From assembly GCA_038503035.1 (NCBI GenBank), contig JAVSML010019225.1, forward strand, positions 1 to 64,000: 64,000 nucleotides of DNA, read 5' to 3'. Positions within the stretch are counted from its first letter, which is position 1. Every line of letters starts with the position of its first letter. Below, one piece after another: positions 22,955 through 35,866 of the stretch. The notes below the pieces were generated by a model. It saw only the letters and a program-made list of their open reading frames with translations, searched no databases and was not told where the DNA came from. The position numbers and the translations under genes are program-made. This DNA is from Crocodylus rhombifer. Taxonomy: Eukaryota; Chordata; Crocodylia; Crocodylidae.

Positions 22955-25124
22955 CTGTGTATGCTAAAAATGGTTGGAAAACTTGCAAACTCAGAACTCA
23001 CAAGGTCTGAGGGAGAAGGTTGATGGCATGAGAGTTGGAGAGGCTCTTACCTTAACTTCCCTTACATTAAGCCCAGAGCCCAAAGTAATGGAAGCAAGAG
23101 CTGTTCCAGCTGCTCTTCCATCAATTCTGCCACTGAACGGAGGCATAGTGGAGGTCCTGCTACAGGCCAGGCAGGGTAACAGCAGCAGCTGCTCTTCCAC
23201 TGCCCCTGCAGCTTCAGGATCAATTATGCTGTTCACATTTTAAGGGGGGGTTTTTTCTCCCTCATACCCACAGGGACTTGACAGCCAGTTTTTGAAAAAA
23301 GAAAGCTGGGTTTTGAAGAAGTTGATGCTTTTGGTCGTGTTTGCTCCAGACAGACAAGATTCTGGAAGGCTGCTTGGCCTTATGACCAAGCATGAAAGTT
23401 TATTTAAATAACAGTTTTGTACTTCTGCCAATTATCATGTTTCATCTATAATGCTTAGTGTACAGTTGTATGTACAGGTGGAAGCACAATTCTACAGCTG
23501 GAGAGACTGAGGCACAGAGAGGCAAACTAGCATGCCTCTATTATCCACACACCAAAACTACAATTTTACCTTTAAGTTAAAGAATATGAAAAATGAATGA
23601 GTTTATTTCAGTAATGGCTTGCATTTGTTCTTTGCTATATAAACCTGTCCATAAAAGAATAGTAAACAAATGCAGGAACATTTGATATATGGTACACAGC
23701 ATTATGTATATATAGCACATAGAATTTGGTATGACTCTGTAGACTCTGTAGATAGAAAATACCAACTTTTTAAAGTTGCATTTAAAATCACTGCAGGATT
23801 AGAAAAAATGACTACAAAAATATATACAACCACACAGTGCCTGAAAAAAGCAATATTTGAAACAACATTTAGCATAGCTCTGAGACTAGAAAAACGGCTT
23901 GATAACTTATCAAAACTGTTGTGCCTCTGGAAAACAATTGTGTATGTGATGTATTTATCATACATTTCTGCAAAGTGATTAGAACAAGATCTTATGGCAT
24001 GCAAAGGCTAACATCAGTTTAACAAATAATTAAAAACCAAACCAAACCACTCGGGTTCCTCACTTGCTGAAAGCCTGAATATGTTGTTTCAATTTTTTTA
24101 TTAGTTAACATATAACAGGACAAGGTGACTAGAATGTGTCCTCCAAAAAAGAATGAGACATTTCTCTGGTCAGTGAGTGAAGATGCAGAAGGCACGCAGT
24201 GTTGTGTTCCAGTCTTTGGACAGACACTAGTGATTTCTGTTTTTTATTACTAGTGACATTTTCCCTCTCCCCAATACAGCACAAACTTGCCAAACTCTCA
24301 CTTGTATCTGCCCTGCTTGGCTGGCTTCACTTTTAGTATAATTTGACTTTATTTTGCACAAAATCTTTCAAACAAACTATGCCAAAATGCCTTCTGGAGT
24401 TAAATGATTCAGTTACAAAGCAGAGAGAATAAAGTAAACTGGGAACTAGAGCAAAGAAGGATAGATACATTTGCAATTAAGTTTTAAAAACAGATGGGGA
24501 GTTGATGAGGCAAAGAGGTACAGAAAGGATCCTTCAGATTAAGTTCTCATGCCCACAATAAGGGGATTGTTTGAGGAGAAGAGGCCCTGGGTAGAAGACC
24601 AGAGGCTGTGGGGACAGAAGGAAGATGAGACAAGTGCTGTCTGCAAGGGCTAGGCTGGAGCATGGCCATGGAGGGTTCTAAGCATGGGAGGTAATTCTGG
24701 ACTGATGTGAAATAAATGGGAAGTTAGGAATTACCTAGTAAAGGGCAATGTTGTGGAAGGAACATTTGCAGAGGTTTTCACCTCTACAAAGGAATGCTCT
24801 TGGTTAGTGGTGCATTACTGAAGGGGGGAGCATAGTGACCAGTTTTTAGACTCCTGAATGTGCCAGAGACAAATAAATTCTAGACAATGAATAACTGACA
24901 CCTACTGTAAGGCACAAAGATGGGGACCAAGTGATGAGGGACATTTTCCCAGGGGTATAGCCAGTGTTAGAATTGCCCAGGTACTTGGGAAGGAGAGAGA
25001 GAGGCATACTAGATGAGGAAAGGATATTTTCATGATTTATTCTTGCGCTCTTAAAATACTTATTCATCAAAGTGATATATTTGTCCTCCCCATTGCCTTT
25101 CAGCTCAGCTCCATATTCAGGTGC
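22955..25124. other. Intron, mostly unique
   Basis: Apart from a short MIR piece at 23,488 nothing was recognised. The overlapping frames at 22,974-23,243 have no family resemblance. Confidence 0.45.
23488..23525 (+). mobile_element. MIR-type SINE fragment
   Basis: CTGGAGAGACTGAGGCACAG followed by AGAGGCAAACTAGC is the MIR 'gaggaaactgaggcacagagaggttaagt' segment. Only this short piece is legible. Confidence 0.35.
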
Positions 25125-25320
25125 TCTCTAAGTTATTTAATACTTATATTTATTGTAGAGCCTGCAGGCTGGTTCATATGTGTTGTGCTAAAGGCTGTAC
25201 AAATATAATGGATTTGAAAGTCCCTGACATGCATACCATACAGTCTAAAAGACGAGACACAACAATGCTAGATGAGACAAACAAATGGGATAGGGCGTGG
25301 GGGGAGACAGGATAACAATA
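25125..25320 (+). mobile_element. SINE/L2-type tail relic
   Basis: TATTTATTGTAGAGCCTGCAG, GTTGTGCTAAAGGCTGTAC, AAAGTCCCTGAC and ACAGTCTAAAAGACGAGACA follow the widespread amniote repeat 'tgtgctaggcgctgtacaaac...cagtccctgcc...acaatctaag'. It is strongly diverged. Confidence 0.5.
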
Positions 25321-26507
25321 ATGTGCACATTTGCTAACTTTTAAACATATGAATAATTGCCTTGAACAGGATTACTTGCATATTTAAATACTTTGCTGCA
25401 CTGGGACTTTCATGTGCTAGAGATAATAATTTAGTAAAGGACAAAATATAGCTAGTACATCAGAATATTTTCTTTCACTTTCTAAGTAATATAAACGCTG
25501 TAGTAACAGCAGTGGAATATCCAGTGGGACATTTATAGTATTTCTGTAATTTTAGGAGAGAAGAAAAATCTCTAAATTGCACTACATTTTATATATTTTA
25601 TAAATTTAGGTGGATTTTTCCTCTTGAATTTTGCAATAAAGCTTGCTCTTGGGATTAGACCTGGAAATGTCGTTTTAAGTTTAAAAAAAAAATAATAATA
25701 AAAAATTTATAACTAATGTATTTATAAAATCCTGAAAATAAAGGATCTGGGTTGGAAATGCTGACAAGACCATTAACTAAGGTGATGCTAGCAGGTGTAA
25801 CAAACTATAGTGGATAAAGAACACCCTATCATTTTTCTCTCTGCCTGACATTTTATGTACTACGCTAGTTGAAATTTTGATTTGCTGTTGGTAGTCATTG
25901 GTTAACATGAAACATTTTTCTCTCATGATTATGTTGTGCGACTCCTTTTTATGTTTTGTGACTCCTTTCTTAGCACCACAGTTAGTATTGCAGTTAAGCA
26001 GTGAACCTTTAAAGCAAATTTATTTTAAAAATAAAATATTGGATAGTTTTGTCTGTCTTCAGAGACAGGCATCTATATGCATACAACAAGAGCACACACA
26101 AAAATCTAGTGTTGGTTTGCATTTGCCCTGCACCTGGTTTGGTAAAAGTCTTTGGACTCTTTCCAGGCAGGGAGCGTCCAAAGAGCTGGAGGGCACAGAA
26201 TCCAGAGCAGGCCAGAGCTTGTCCTTAGAAGTTAGACAGTAGTAGTTAAGAAGGGAATAATACAAGTTTCCTCATTATCTGTACCCAAAATCAAAATACT
26301 AGGTAACAGGACAAAGCTGCTGAAAAACAGGAAAGTGGGAAGACTTCACACATTTAAATAGAATTAATTAAATACACAATATCCCAGATTTAAGTGTAAT
26401 CTCATAAAATGGAGGCCTGCCTGATTCTCACTCGTGGTAGTGTCTTTTTATACTGCTGCAGTAACTTAAAGGACCTTAACGAAAGTGCAAATGTTAAGGT
26501 TGCTTGA

Positions 26508-26700
26508 CAGTGTTAACCAGCCCTTTGGGCAGGCATGCCATAAGGCTTTCTTCTCCCTGCTCTGTGCTCCCTGCCTGATCTGCTGCTCTGCTTTCTGCTT
26601 CCTGCCTTATCTAACCCTGTGCTCCCTCCCCAATTTGCCATGTGCCACATAACCTGCCTGTGCCACTTGTGGCACACATGCTGTAGGTTGGCCATCACTG
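26508..26700. mobile_element. hAT MITE, 193 bp
   Basis: Left CAGTGTTAACCAGCCC and right (reverse complement) CAGTGATGGCCAACCT. The interior is a run of CTGCTCTGCTTTCTGC-type text shared with 40,738-40,947, followed by GTGCCACTTGTGGCACACATG. No target duplication was recognised. Confidence 0.6.
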
Positions 26701-26989
26701 GTCAAAGCTGTGTAAAAATGAGGACTTTAGAAACGTGTTCAAAATGTTCACATAGTAGCTGAGACCAGTTTTAAACTTTCTTCCATCATAGCACAACAAG
26801 AACTAATTTATAAAGTAAATAGTGTGTGATCAAGTCTTGATTAGTTCACATCTGTGGCTATGTTTACCCTAGACAATTTTGGGGGTACCACTTTTGTGGT
26901 ACCTCAAGCTTGGTGCTACCAGCAGGAAGCCTATCAAACAGGTTTAATTGTTCCTATAGAAACATCATTGGGGGCTTATCTATCTAGAG

Positions 26990-27440
26990 CCATGGTGCTC
27001 AACCTTTTTGGCCAGCAGACTGGATAGGCAGTGCCCTCCCTATCCATGGGCCAGATCTGGCTAGCGGTACTGATCTGATGGCCAGGATGGTCACCACAGG
27101 GCACCACCTGACTATGTGGGGGGAGATGCAGGCAGCCTGGCTCCAACCCAGCTCTGTGGGAGGAAAAGGGCATGTCCCAGTCCCAACCTGGCCCTGTGGG
27201 AGGGTGGGGAGTGGGTATAGTCTGGCCCTGATCCAGCCACAGAGTGGATCGTGGCTCAGCCCTGATCTAGTTGTGCAGGGTTTGGGGTTTGGGACTTTGG
27301 CATCAGGGGAAAGTGGCAGTATTAATTGCCACTGCTCTGATGCTGCCAAATTTCTTAACCCATGGGGAGACCTGTAGGCCAGGTACCATGTCTCTGCAGG
27401 CCACATCTGACCCATGGGCCAGAGGGGGAGCACGCCTGCT
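26990..27440. mobile_element. hAT MITE, about 450 bp
   Basis: Left end CATGGTGCTCAACCTTTTTG; right end in reverse complement CAGGCGTGCTCCCCCTCTGG, then CCCATGGGTCAGATGTGGCC. This is the same superfamily wording as the 49.3-kb copy. Flanks share TAGAG but no clean 8-bp duplication remains. Confidence 0.7.
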
Positions 27441-30400
27441 GTAGAGAGTTCCCCCTGTGCTACCAGCTTTTGAAGAAAACGTTTTTTTGACAGGTCTGAA
27501 TGTACCAGTCTGAAAGTTCACAAGAAGTTTGGTGTGCACAATGTGCTCCAAGGCTTCGACAACAAAAGCCTAGCTAAAGTTTAACCCCCTGCTAGCCCTT
27601 GAGATGCTAAATAGTCTCAACTATAGCACCTCATTGAATCAGGCCTGGAGCACAGGTTTAGACAACAGCTAGAGAGCAAGTGATTTAAATGAATGTTTAA
27701 ATCTTGCAAAACCTTTGGGAAGACTGATTGCACACAGCTTTTCTGGATATGATTTAGTCTTGAGAGAGTATTAGGTCAGCCTTCTGATAGTAACAAGTTG
27801 CTTAGAACAAGGTCTCTTGGAGAGTGGGAATGGAGATTAAAATGTATAATTTATCACAGTCTGCTAGAGCTAGCAGTTACTACTCAAGGGAGGAAAGAGA
27901 AGTTACCTTATTGCATGAAGCAGCGTCTTGCTTGAGAGCACATCTGAGGTCACTGGCAGGGCAGCAGGGAAAACCTCTTGGCATAAATACTTGTGCATGT
28001 CTGCTTTGTGTAAATAGATTGTTGTCTCTCAGCACCTTTTAAAATCGGCTCCTGAGACACTGAGAACTTGAAGTCAGTTCTGTTGCACTGTAATTTTCTG
28101 GCCGTTTCTCCTTCACTGCTGGATGGATCCCTTATGCTAAGGGTTACTGAACTTTGGTGTGGCGAGTTTTACCAGAAATTGCAGCATGGTTTAGTGAGTG
28201 AGATCACTCAGACAATAATGTTGTGGCCCCAAGGTCAGGTTCTTCAATTCAAAACAAAACAAAACAAAGCAAGTATCCGTTTATGGAAGCCCCTGCCTGC
28301 CACACTGTGCAGTCCTGAAGCGCTACAGATTTGACTCGTTTTGGAGAAGAAGCTTCCTTTTTAACTCTTCCTTTCTTTCAAGAGCATAAGAAAAAAAGTT
28401 AGGAAATGATCTGGCTCTGCTTACAGATATCTAAACAGATTTCCTAATGTTTAATAATGGTGGTGTAGCCGGAAGTGGATGATTGGGTGTTCTCTAGCAC
28501 AGTGTGAGCTGTCACCCTGTGTGAAGAGCAGTAAATGAGTCAGAACATGTGGGTTGTTCATGTTGATGAGTCACCAGCTTCCCACTTGCCCTGAAGCAGG
28601 TTTACTTTGATGTGGATCAGTACAAAATCCTCTCTTTTTTGTCTCTGCCACAAAGGCCTGAAAAAGGAGCCCATATGAGTACTATAGTCATAGCCAGATT
28701 CTAAGCTTGTATTTGATGTGAAAATGTTTACAAAATAATAGATTTCAAATCAGTTTATCCCTCTCCACATCCCTTCAGCTTCTAAGATGAGTAGATTTGA
28801 AACTCATGGGATTGGAAAAAATATAGCTATGAAATATTAACCAGTGAGATAAATTTGTCAGAGGAGCTGGTAACAGCAAAAGGACTCAGACATTTCATGC
28901 TGCTGCTTGCTAATTTAAATGGAGCCATTTTGGCAATGCTGCAGTGGAAGTCAGGGATTGGAGACTAACAGTTTAAAATATGATCCATGATATTAGCTGG
29001 AAATTCAGAAAAACTTTGACATTTCGCAGTTCAGAAAAAACAATTGGCTAGGAAACTTGTCCTAAAGCACCAGGAATTGCAAATTGAATTAAGTCATAAA
29101 TCCAGATTTTTATTACTATTTATTATCTGGATTGGAGCTGTTGCTTTAGCCTGATACAGAGATGAGCTGGACATTACAGTCCATGTTGAGGGGCACTGAG
29201 TTTGTGTTTGTGCCTTATGTAATTTATAGCTACGGGAGCCAGGAAGTGGGGAGAGTTGGCGGTAGAGTTTCCGAAAGCATTCAACATGGCCTATCTCTGC
29301 TTTCATCAAAGTTAAGAATAATGAAGCTTTCATTGACTTTATTGGGAAGAGCATTAGCCCACAGCTGAGGATTTTTCAAAATCCTGCCCTTAAAATCTGT
29401 TGGGGTTTTTTGTACTTAGTCCCCGTTACTATGCAATTTAGAAACAGAAATAATTTATCTTTCTTCTTTTCCAGCCTGTCTGTGGGTCTTTTTGCATTTT
29501 TCTGTGTGTGAACACCTTATTAAGAATCTACTTTTGTGTTACTGTTTATAACAATAAATGGAAAGTGCAGAGATATTCTCTGAGATACCTAAATTGAAGG
29601 CTTTGTATAAGAGGTGTTGGGCCTCTATGGAAAGGTGCCATCTATCAGAGGTGCCATCTATGCAAAGTGCCCTGAGGTGAGTCTAGTAAGGTTCATTACC
29701 ATGTCAGACAACTCCCTGCTCTACTAGGAATCCCCCAGGGTTTATAGATTAATGGACTGCCCATGCTTTTCTTGTCCCTGGCATTGCTGAGCACCTCTCC
29801 TTTCATCTTCATCACACCTTTTATGTAAAGAATAGTTATCTTTGCAATACACTTCAAATGTATGTCTTGCTGAATTTTTGCCTAACGTTTGGGCTGATCT
29901 TGTGCATCGGTTGTGTTTATGGTGAAGAGGAATCAGAAAATGGTGCAAAAAATGTTTTGTGGTTTCACTGACCGATTTAAAGGGCAGCCTCTTTCCGAGT
30001 TGTTCTGATCCTGGGTTTTGGCTTTAGGATCATCCTTGATACAAACTGGATGTTTTTGGAGGAGCACAGTTTTGTTGGTTATAGGTATGTTGGCTTGAGT
30101 AGAGTTGCTCACAATTTTTCATTCAATTTTTTTTTTTCCCCATCAAAAAACCAACATGTAAAATTGGATGGGAGAATAATTTTCTTTATCCAACAACAGC
30201 TTTTATTTTAGAGGTGTGCTTATCCCTTTTCCCATTTTTTTTTTATTTGGAAAAAGGAAAAAAATATTAAAACTATATGTATATACTTACTAAAATGTTC
30301 GCACATGAGAGAGGCTCAAGGAACACTTTGCTGTGAAAAGGGCCTTGCACCTTATTACCCAGCCTCTCTGTAATATCAAAAGTTAAATACTATGCCTTCA

Positions 30401-31276
30401 GCCAAAAAATACATCAGGATTAAATGGTGAGAACAGTAAAAGCTGTGCTTTCTATTTTATAAGCAGTTTGTCCTTTCTCTGTAACAGTAAAAGTGCATTT
30501 CAGTGTTCTTTTTGTATAGAAGGGATTATTTATGTTTTATTTTTTTGTCTTTGCTTCATTGTGATTTATGTTAAGGGAAAAAAATTGCCTTTTGGGATTA
30601 GTAGTTCTGGAAAAAATAAAGCAAGGAGCAGCTGGGCTAATATAATCCTAGATAAGGGTGCCTAAGAGTCTCTTCTGCATAGCATTTCTCTCTTGCATAC
30701 AAATACATGCTTAAGAGCTGTAATGTGTAAATTATCTTAATTACAGTGACATTTCACTTGTATTAAGTGAAATATTTTTTCCCAGAGTTTGGATAAACAG
30801 AAGAATCAGCCTGCTCATGCTCTTTTTTTCTTAATTATATTTAGATAACACCATACTGTTAATGAAGTCATTGTCACAAACAATACAGAGACAAACTCCA
30901 ACCTTGGTTAGCCCTGGACAATAGTGTTGAATTCAATTTGGCTATTTATCCCTCCTGTATGATACTACATTTTTAAAGTCTTCTTCATGTGAGCCATGTC
31001 TCTTTCATGTTTGTGATTCTGTGTTAGTAATGTGTTTTAATTGATTTTCATATTGGAATTTCATATGTTGTCTGGATTCTCCACTAACAGAATATTTAGA
31101 ACTTCAGTTTGAATGTGGAGTTATCCAGATACTCTTGTTTTGAATATTAGAAAGCCCTTTTGAAATTCCATTTTTGTCCTTTGGGCTTTCCAGCAAAAGA
31201 GAGCTGCTGCAAGTTGAAACTGGTCAGTTTTGCCATCCACCAGACAACAGGGATTGCCACAAAGGCTCACCTGTGC
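27441..31276. other. Intron, nothing recognised
   Basis: About 3.8 kb of AT-rich sequence with T and A homopolymers (30,128; 30,236). No gene, RNA or clear transposon. Confidence 0.45.
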
Positions 31277-32024
31277 TAAGTACAGACAGTCAAAAAGCCT
31301 GAGGCTGAATTGATTCAGTCTTTGCCGTTAGTCTAAGCTTCAGAAATTAAAACTGAGAAACAACGGGACAGACATTTACTTTTGATTCAGGAAATGCAGC
31401 CACATGTCTGCAGTAGCTCAGGCCAGAAGCCAGGAGGCACTAGAGCATAGCTTTCTGGCATGCCACCAGCAAGGGCTGTGTGCTTGCTTGCTTCTTCCTG
31501 CTGTCCCTGAGGTCTCTGGGATTTGCAGTCCAGAATCACAGGAGTGGAACTCTGCAGGGTTGCTCATCACTTCCTCTTCCTGCTTCCAGGTGACTCTGGG
31601 ACTTGTAGTCCACAGTTGCAGCCAGCAGTAAGTTTAGCAGGGCAGCTCTGTGCTTGGGGGAAGGGGGTTTAACCTCCCCCCTGGCTCCAGACCCCAGCCA
31701 GGGTTTGCCCGGGAGGGGCAGTCCCTGCCTTTTCCTCCCCTCCGCCACTTCTTTTCTGGAGCAGACAGCCCAGCCCAGGTCTGGAAAGCATGCTGGGATG
31801 CTGGTGGACTGTGGTTGAACTTGAACCGGGAAGGGGTCTGGGACACAAGTTGCATAAATCAGTTTGACCCAAATCAACTAAATCTGATACTACATTCAAC
31901 CAGATTTATCTTAAACCAGTTTTGGCCATTTTGAAACTGATTTATGTGCACTGAACTTCTGTTCTGTTACAGGGTTAAACCAGTTTCTGATGATTTAAAC
32001 AAGTTTGTGTAACTTCTGTCCCTA
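31277..32024 (+). mobile_element. TAGGGACAG-family DNA element (copy A), 748 bp
   Basis: Left end TAAGTACAGACAGTCAAAA; right end reverse complement CTAGGGACAGAAGTTACAC. The same left text recurs at 50.5, 52.9 (inverted) and 54.2 kb, and the right text at 51.8 kb. The GC-rich centre has two direct copies of CTGGGAxTTGxAGTCC (31,517 and 31,594). The right 180 bp is rich in AAACCAGTTT/AAACTGGTTT-type motifs. The short terminal repeats suggest a cut-and-paste element; superfamily and target duplication are not established. Confidence 0.65.
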
Positions 32025-34292
32025 GTATAGCTCTTGCCTTGTTAATGCTTGACAGATAATAGGATCCTGAACCAAATTTGGTTTTTTGCTGCCCTGATTT
32101 AAATCCACCGAATTCCAGAGAAGAGTGTGTGCACCTACTTCTGGGGGGCTTAATTTGACCTTTCAAAGGTTGCTAATAAGTATGTAGAGATCTGTGAATT
32201 TTTGTAATTAAACAATGAGAATCTTGAATATGAATGGAAAACAAATCATCTTTCTGTTTTCACATGCCATGTTGTCCCAGCAGCCTATATAAAGTCTTAA
32301 AGTATTTTGGAAGGTCCCTTAGATTTCAAATCAGCCCCAGAACTATACTAGTATAGGTTCTTTTTTTCCTTTCAAATAAAAATTGACTTTTCAGACCTGT
32401 ATGATGTTTAATAGACTATTTTCCTTAAGTAGATGAAAAACATTTCTAGCGAGTAATTAAAAGTTGCAGTAGTAACCCACAATACATTGATTCTATGAAT
32501 CATAATGCAACTGTCATCCTGGAGGGACTTGCATTAGAAACTGTATCTGCTTGTTTTTTAATGGAGTAGATGTGTCTGTGTATTGTCAGGATAGTACCAA
32601 CAAGGGCAATCCAGGGCATTTGCGTCTTTTGGCTAAGGGTGTTGAGAGCATTTCATGTTTCCATAGAGCATTCCTATATTTTTCATGCAGCTGGATAGTT
32701 TTAGAGCTGTGATCCCTACATTTTTTGATCAATTTTTCAATTCATTTGGATATTCCAAAGCTTCACCATATGGCTTTCATTGCTGAACTTCTTACATGTA
32801 TAATTATGATGCAGATTATTGTTCTCTGGATACAAGGAGAAAGTGTTTTTAAACAATAGCAGTATTAGTTGCAGCTACAGTTCCGTGGCTTTTTGTTTTG
32901 CTTGACATTTTGCAGTTTTTTTGGTGTGTTTTATAAGACTTTTCATCTGAGAAGTTTTAGTGTACTAACATTTTGTTTGATTTAAATTTGACTTCTCTGT
33001 AATTTAGAACGAACAGAGATAAAATATCCAGGTTGTATTGATTTTTCAAATACCTTGGCTTTAAAATATAGTTCTTTGTTTATAGAGGATGATTTTTTTG
33101 TCTCTCTGTTTTGTGCTGTTTAAATATGACAGTCTCACCACATTGATACCTAAGAAAAGCCACAAAGGCCACAGGAAGCAAATGGTAAAACTCTTCTTTA
33201 TAATCTCTTGTGTAGGCAGGGCATCTTCAGTGAGCATATTTTAAATAGCATGTAAGGGGTGGAGAATTGGCTTGCAGTACTACAACGAAAAATCTCCTTT
33301 CAGAAATGAATATAATTTCATCCTAATTTGGTGATCAGAAACCAAGTGGTCTGACAGGGAGTGTAATGACAAATGTGTTTCCAAAAGAATAGCTATCACT
33401 TGACTGGCATTTATAGTACTATATATTAAAATAGAACCAAAATAGAGGTACTAATATAAGCATTTGGGTTTTTTTCAAAAACAATGTATTGTTAAAATAA
33501 AGGTTATATATGACTGCAGGTAGCATATAAAATATAGTCGTAAGGGTTTGAGGTGGGGCAGAGCAAGAATTGTTTATATCTTCCATTAAGAAAGAAAAAA
33601 TATTCTTGTATTTTCATTTAGTCTAAAGACATACATGCATAGCTAAATTCATATCTGTCATTCTAGTGTGAATCAAGTAACTGAATCTGAAACCTCATGT
33701 ATTGAAAAGTTTCTCTCCATCTTCCATGAGCCTAATATCCACATTGTAATCATGTAGAAATGCAAGCATTCTGCTTCCGTTAAAGTCAGTGACAAAACTT
33801 CAAATGACTTTTGTGATTCAGGATCAAGGCCAAATGTAGGCCTTTATGACCAAAAGTCTTGACTTCAGTGTTTGGAGCTGTATATTGCTGTGAATAGCAG
33901 ATTTCTTCTCATTTACCACTAAACTCAGTGATTTTTTTTAAATAGTGTTATTACTATTATATGTGAAACTTACTTATTCAGGCTTATTTTATTTTGTGTA
34001 CCAGATTTCACATAACTTTGAAGTAACAAAAAATGAAGTGACATAGTTTTGGCAGTGATCAGATGAGTGACTTGGCGTACACATGCTTATACTAAGATTA
34101 TTGCTACATTTCTTCTTGAAGGTGCATGCTTGTCCCTTGTTACTACATTTCAGAATGTTGGGTTGCTCTGTGATCCTGAGCTGCTGTTGGTTGGCGTTTT
34201 TATGATCAAATGGTTTCAATAATTTCTTTTGGATCCAGCCCTAGTATCCACACTTTGACCCTTGTCAGTCAGAGCTAAAATACCAATTTCCA
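32025..34292. other. AT-rich intron, nothing recognised
   Basis: No repeat family or exon recognised. Might include conserved non-coding sequence, which only alignment could show. Confidence 0.45.
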
Positions 34293-34657
34293 CTCCACAT
34301 TAGGCTATGCGAAGCTTCAGGTGCTGATTCAATTTGGAGGAGATTCAGATAGATTCAGTGGCCGAATCTCCAAATCTGAATTGAATCAGGGGACCAATAA
34401 AAAGGTCCAAATCAATTCGAAGCTCTCCGAATCAATTCATAGAAGATTCAGAGAGCTTCAACAATTCAGACAGTCCCCAGTGGCTGCACCAGAGAGCTGG
34501 AGGCGAACTCAGAGCTGTAAGTGGGACACAGGAGAGGGGAGGCTGGAGGAGGGGTGAGAAGACCATTGGGGGACCCTTGCCAGGCCCCATCCCCTGCCCA
34601 CTCTCCCAGTGCCCACCATGGCTGCCCCACCCAGCCCCATCTCCCGGCTGTTCAAAA

Positions 34658-35171
34658 TTTCATAGATTTCATAGACATTAGGGCTGGAAGGGACCTCAGA
34701 AGATCATCGAGTCCAGCCCCCCACCCAAAGGGCAGGAAGTCAGCTGGGGTCATAGGATCCCAGCAAGATAAGCATCCAATTTGCTCTTGAAGGTGTTCAG
34801 TGTAGGTGTTTGAACCACCTCCACTGGCAGACTGTTCCAGACCTTGGGGGCTTGGACAGTAAAGAAATTCTTCCTTATGTCCAGCCTGAAACGGTCTTGT
34901 GGTAGTTTATAAACGTTCAACCTCGTCAGCCCCTGGGGCACTCTGGTGAACAAACGTTCCCCGAGGTACTGGTGGTCACCCCTGATAGACTTATAGGCAG
35001 CCATCAGATCACCCCTGAGCCTGCGCTTTTCCAGGCTAAAGAGCCCCATGGCTCTCAGCCTGTCATCATAAGGTCTGTTTTCCTGACCTCTGATCATGCT
35101 CGTGGCTCTTCTCTGGACTCTCAAGCTTCTCCATCTCCTTTTTGAATTGTGGAGCCCAAAACTGGACACAG
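34658..35171 (-). mobile_element. CR1 LINE 3' fragment nested in a hAT element
   Basis: About 0.5 kb of CR1 in antisense. The frame to 34,750 encodes the CR1 ORF2 C-terminus (RVQRRATSMIRGQENRPYDDRL, MGLFSLEKRRLRGDLMAAYK, then FRLDIRKNFFTVQAPKVWNSLP) and reaches the natural stop. The 3' tail at 34,658-34,680 has the CR1-type TTCATAG repeats on the + strand. The copy lies inside the hAT at 34,301-35,858, so it landed later. Codons upstream of about 35,171 belong to the hAT, not to CR1. Confidence 0.88.
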
Positions 35172-35247
35172 AAAAGAAAAAAAAAGCCAGGTGAGTACCA
35201 GTTCCTGCCAGGCAGGGGCAATTCCCCACTGCCCCATATTGTATGGG

Positions 35248-35590
35248 GAACTCTGCCACAAGCCCCCCAACCTCCCCCGCTCCCCCATGGCTTCCCCAAC
35301 TGCCCCGGCTCTGGCCCCTTAGGGAAAAAAAACAACAACCCCCCAGACTCACCGGTTCCTGCAGTGTCTTCAGCAGTTCAGAGCGCTCATGCAGAGGCCC
35401 CCCACACAGCATGAGGCAGTGGGGGGGCAGTGGGGATCACCCCCCCACCAGGCAGGAACTTGTGAGTTCGGGGGGGGGTGTTGTTTTGTTTTTATTTTTT
35501 CTTAAAGGGCCTGGAGCTGGGGTGGGCGGGGCAGTCATGAGGGAGCTGGGGGATATGACGGGGGTTGTAGGACTTGTGGCAGAGCCCCCC
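35248..35590. repeat. Imperfect inverted repeat inside the 34.3-kb hAT
   Basis: The left arm (35,248-35,362) read in reverse complement matches the right arm (35,452-35,588): both go GCAGGAAC, then TGAGT, a G run, TTGTTGTTTT, AAGGG, CTGG and end CTTGTGGCAGAG. A shorter, third direct-orientation unit follows (about 35,625-35,735), so the block was built by both inverted and tandem duplication. Confidence 0.7.
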
Positions 35591-35866
35591 ATGCAGTGGT
35601 AGGATTCCCCCCACCCCCCGCCAGGCAGTAGCTGGTGAGTCTGGGCTTTTTTTTTTTTTTTTCTTTCCCAAAGTGCCTGGGAGCTGGGGCAGGTGGGTCA
35701 GCCATTGCTGGGGCTGGCAGAGAGGGTTGCGGATGGGCCTATGTAATTCAGAGGTTCAGCCAAATTGATTCAGGACAGTGATTCAAATCACCAAATCGAA
35801 TCACTGGCCCCAAATCGGCCAAATCCAATGCAGATACTAGCCGCTTTGCAGAGGCCTACTCCACAT

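Larger units (their letters stand above)
34301..35858. mobile_element. hAT-type DNA transposon, 1.56 kb, 8-bp TSD
   Basis: Perfect 8-bp target duplications CTCCACAT flank it (34,293-34,300 and 35,859-35,866), the hAT signature length. Terminal repeats are TAGGCTATGCGAAGC on the left and TAGGCCTCTGCAAAGC (reverse complement) on the right. Subterminal regions are rich in GATTCA/TGAATC motifs on both sides (34,320-34,470 and 35,755-35,810), as expected for transposase binding repeats. No transposase gene is present, so it is non-autonomous. A CR1 fragment is nested at 34,658-35,171, and a GC-rich inverted repeat occupies 35,248-35,590. Confidence 0.85.
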
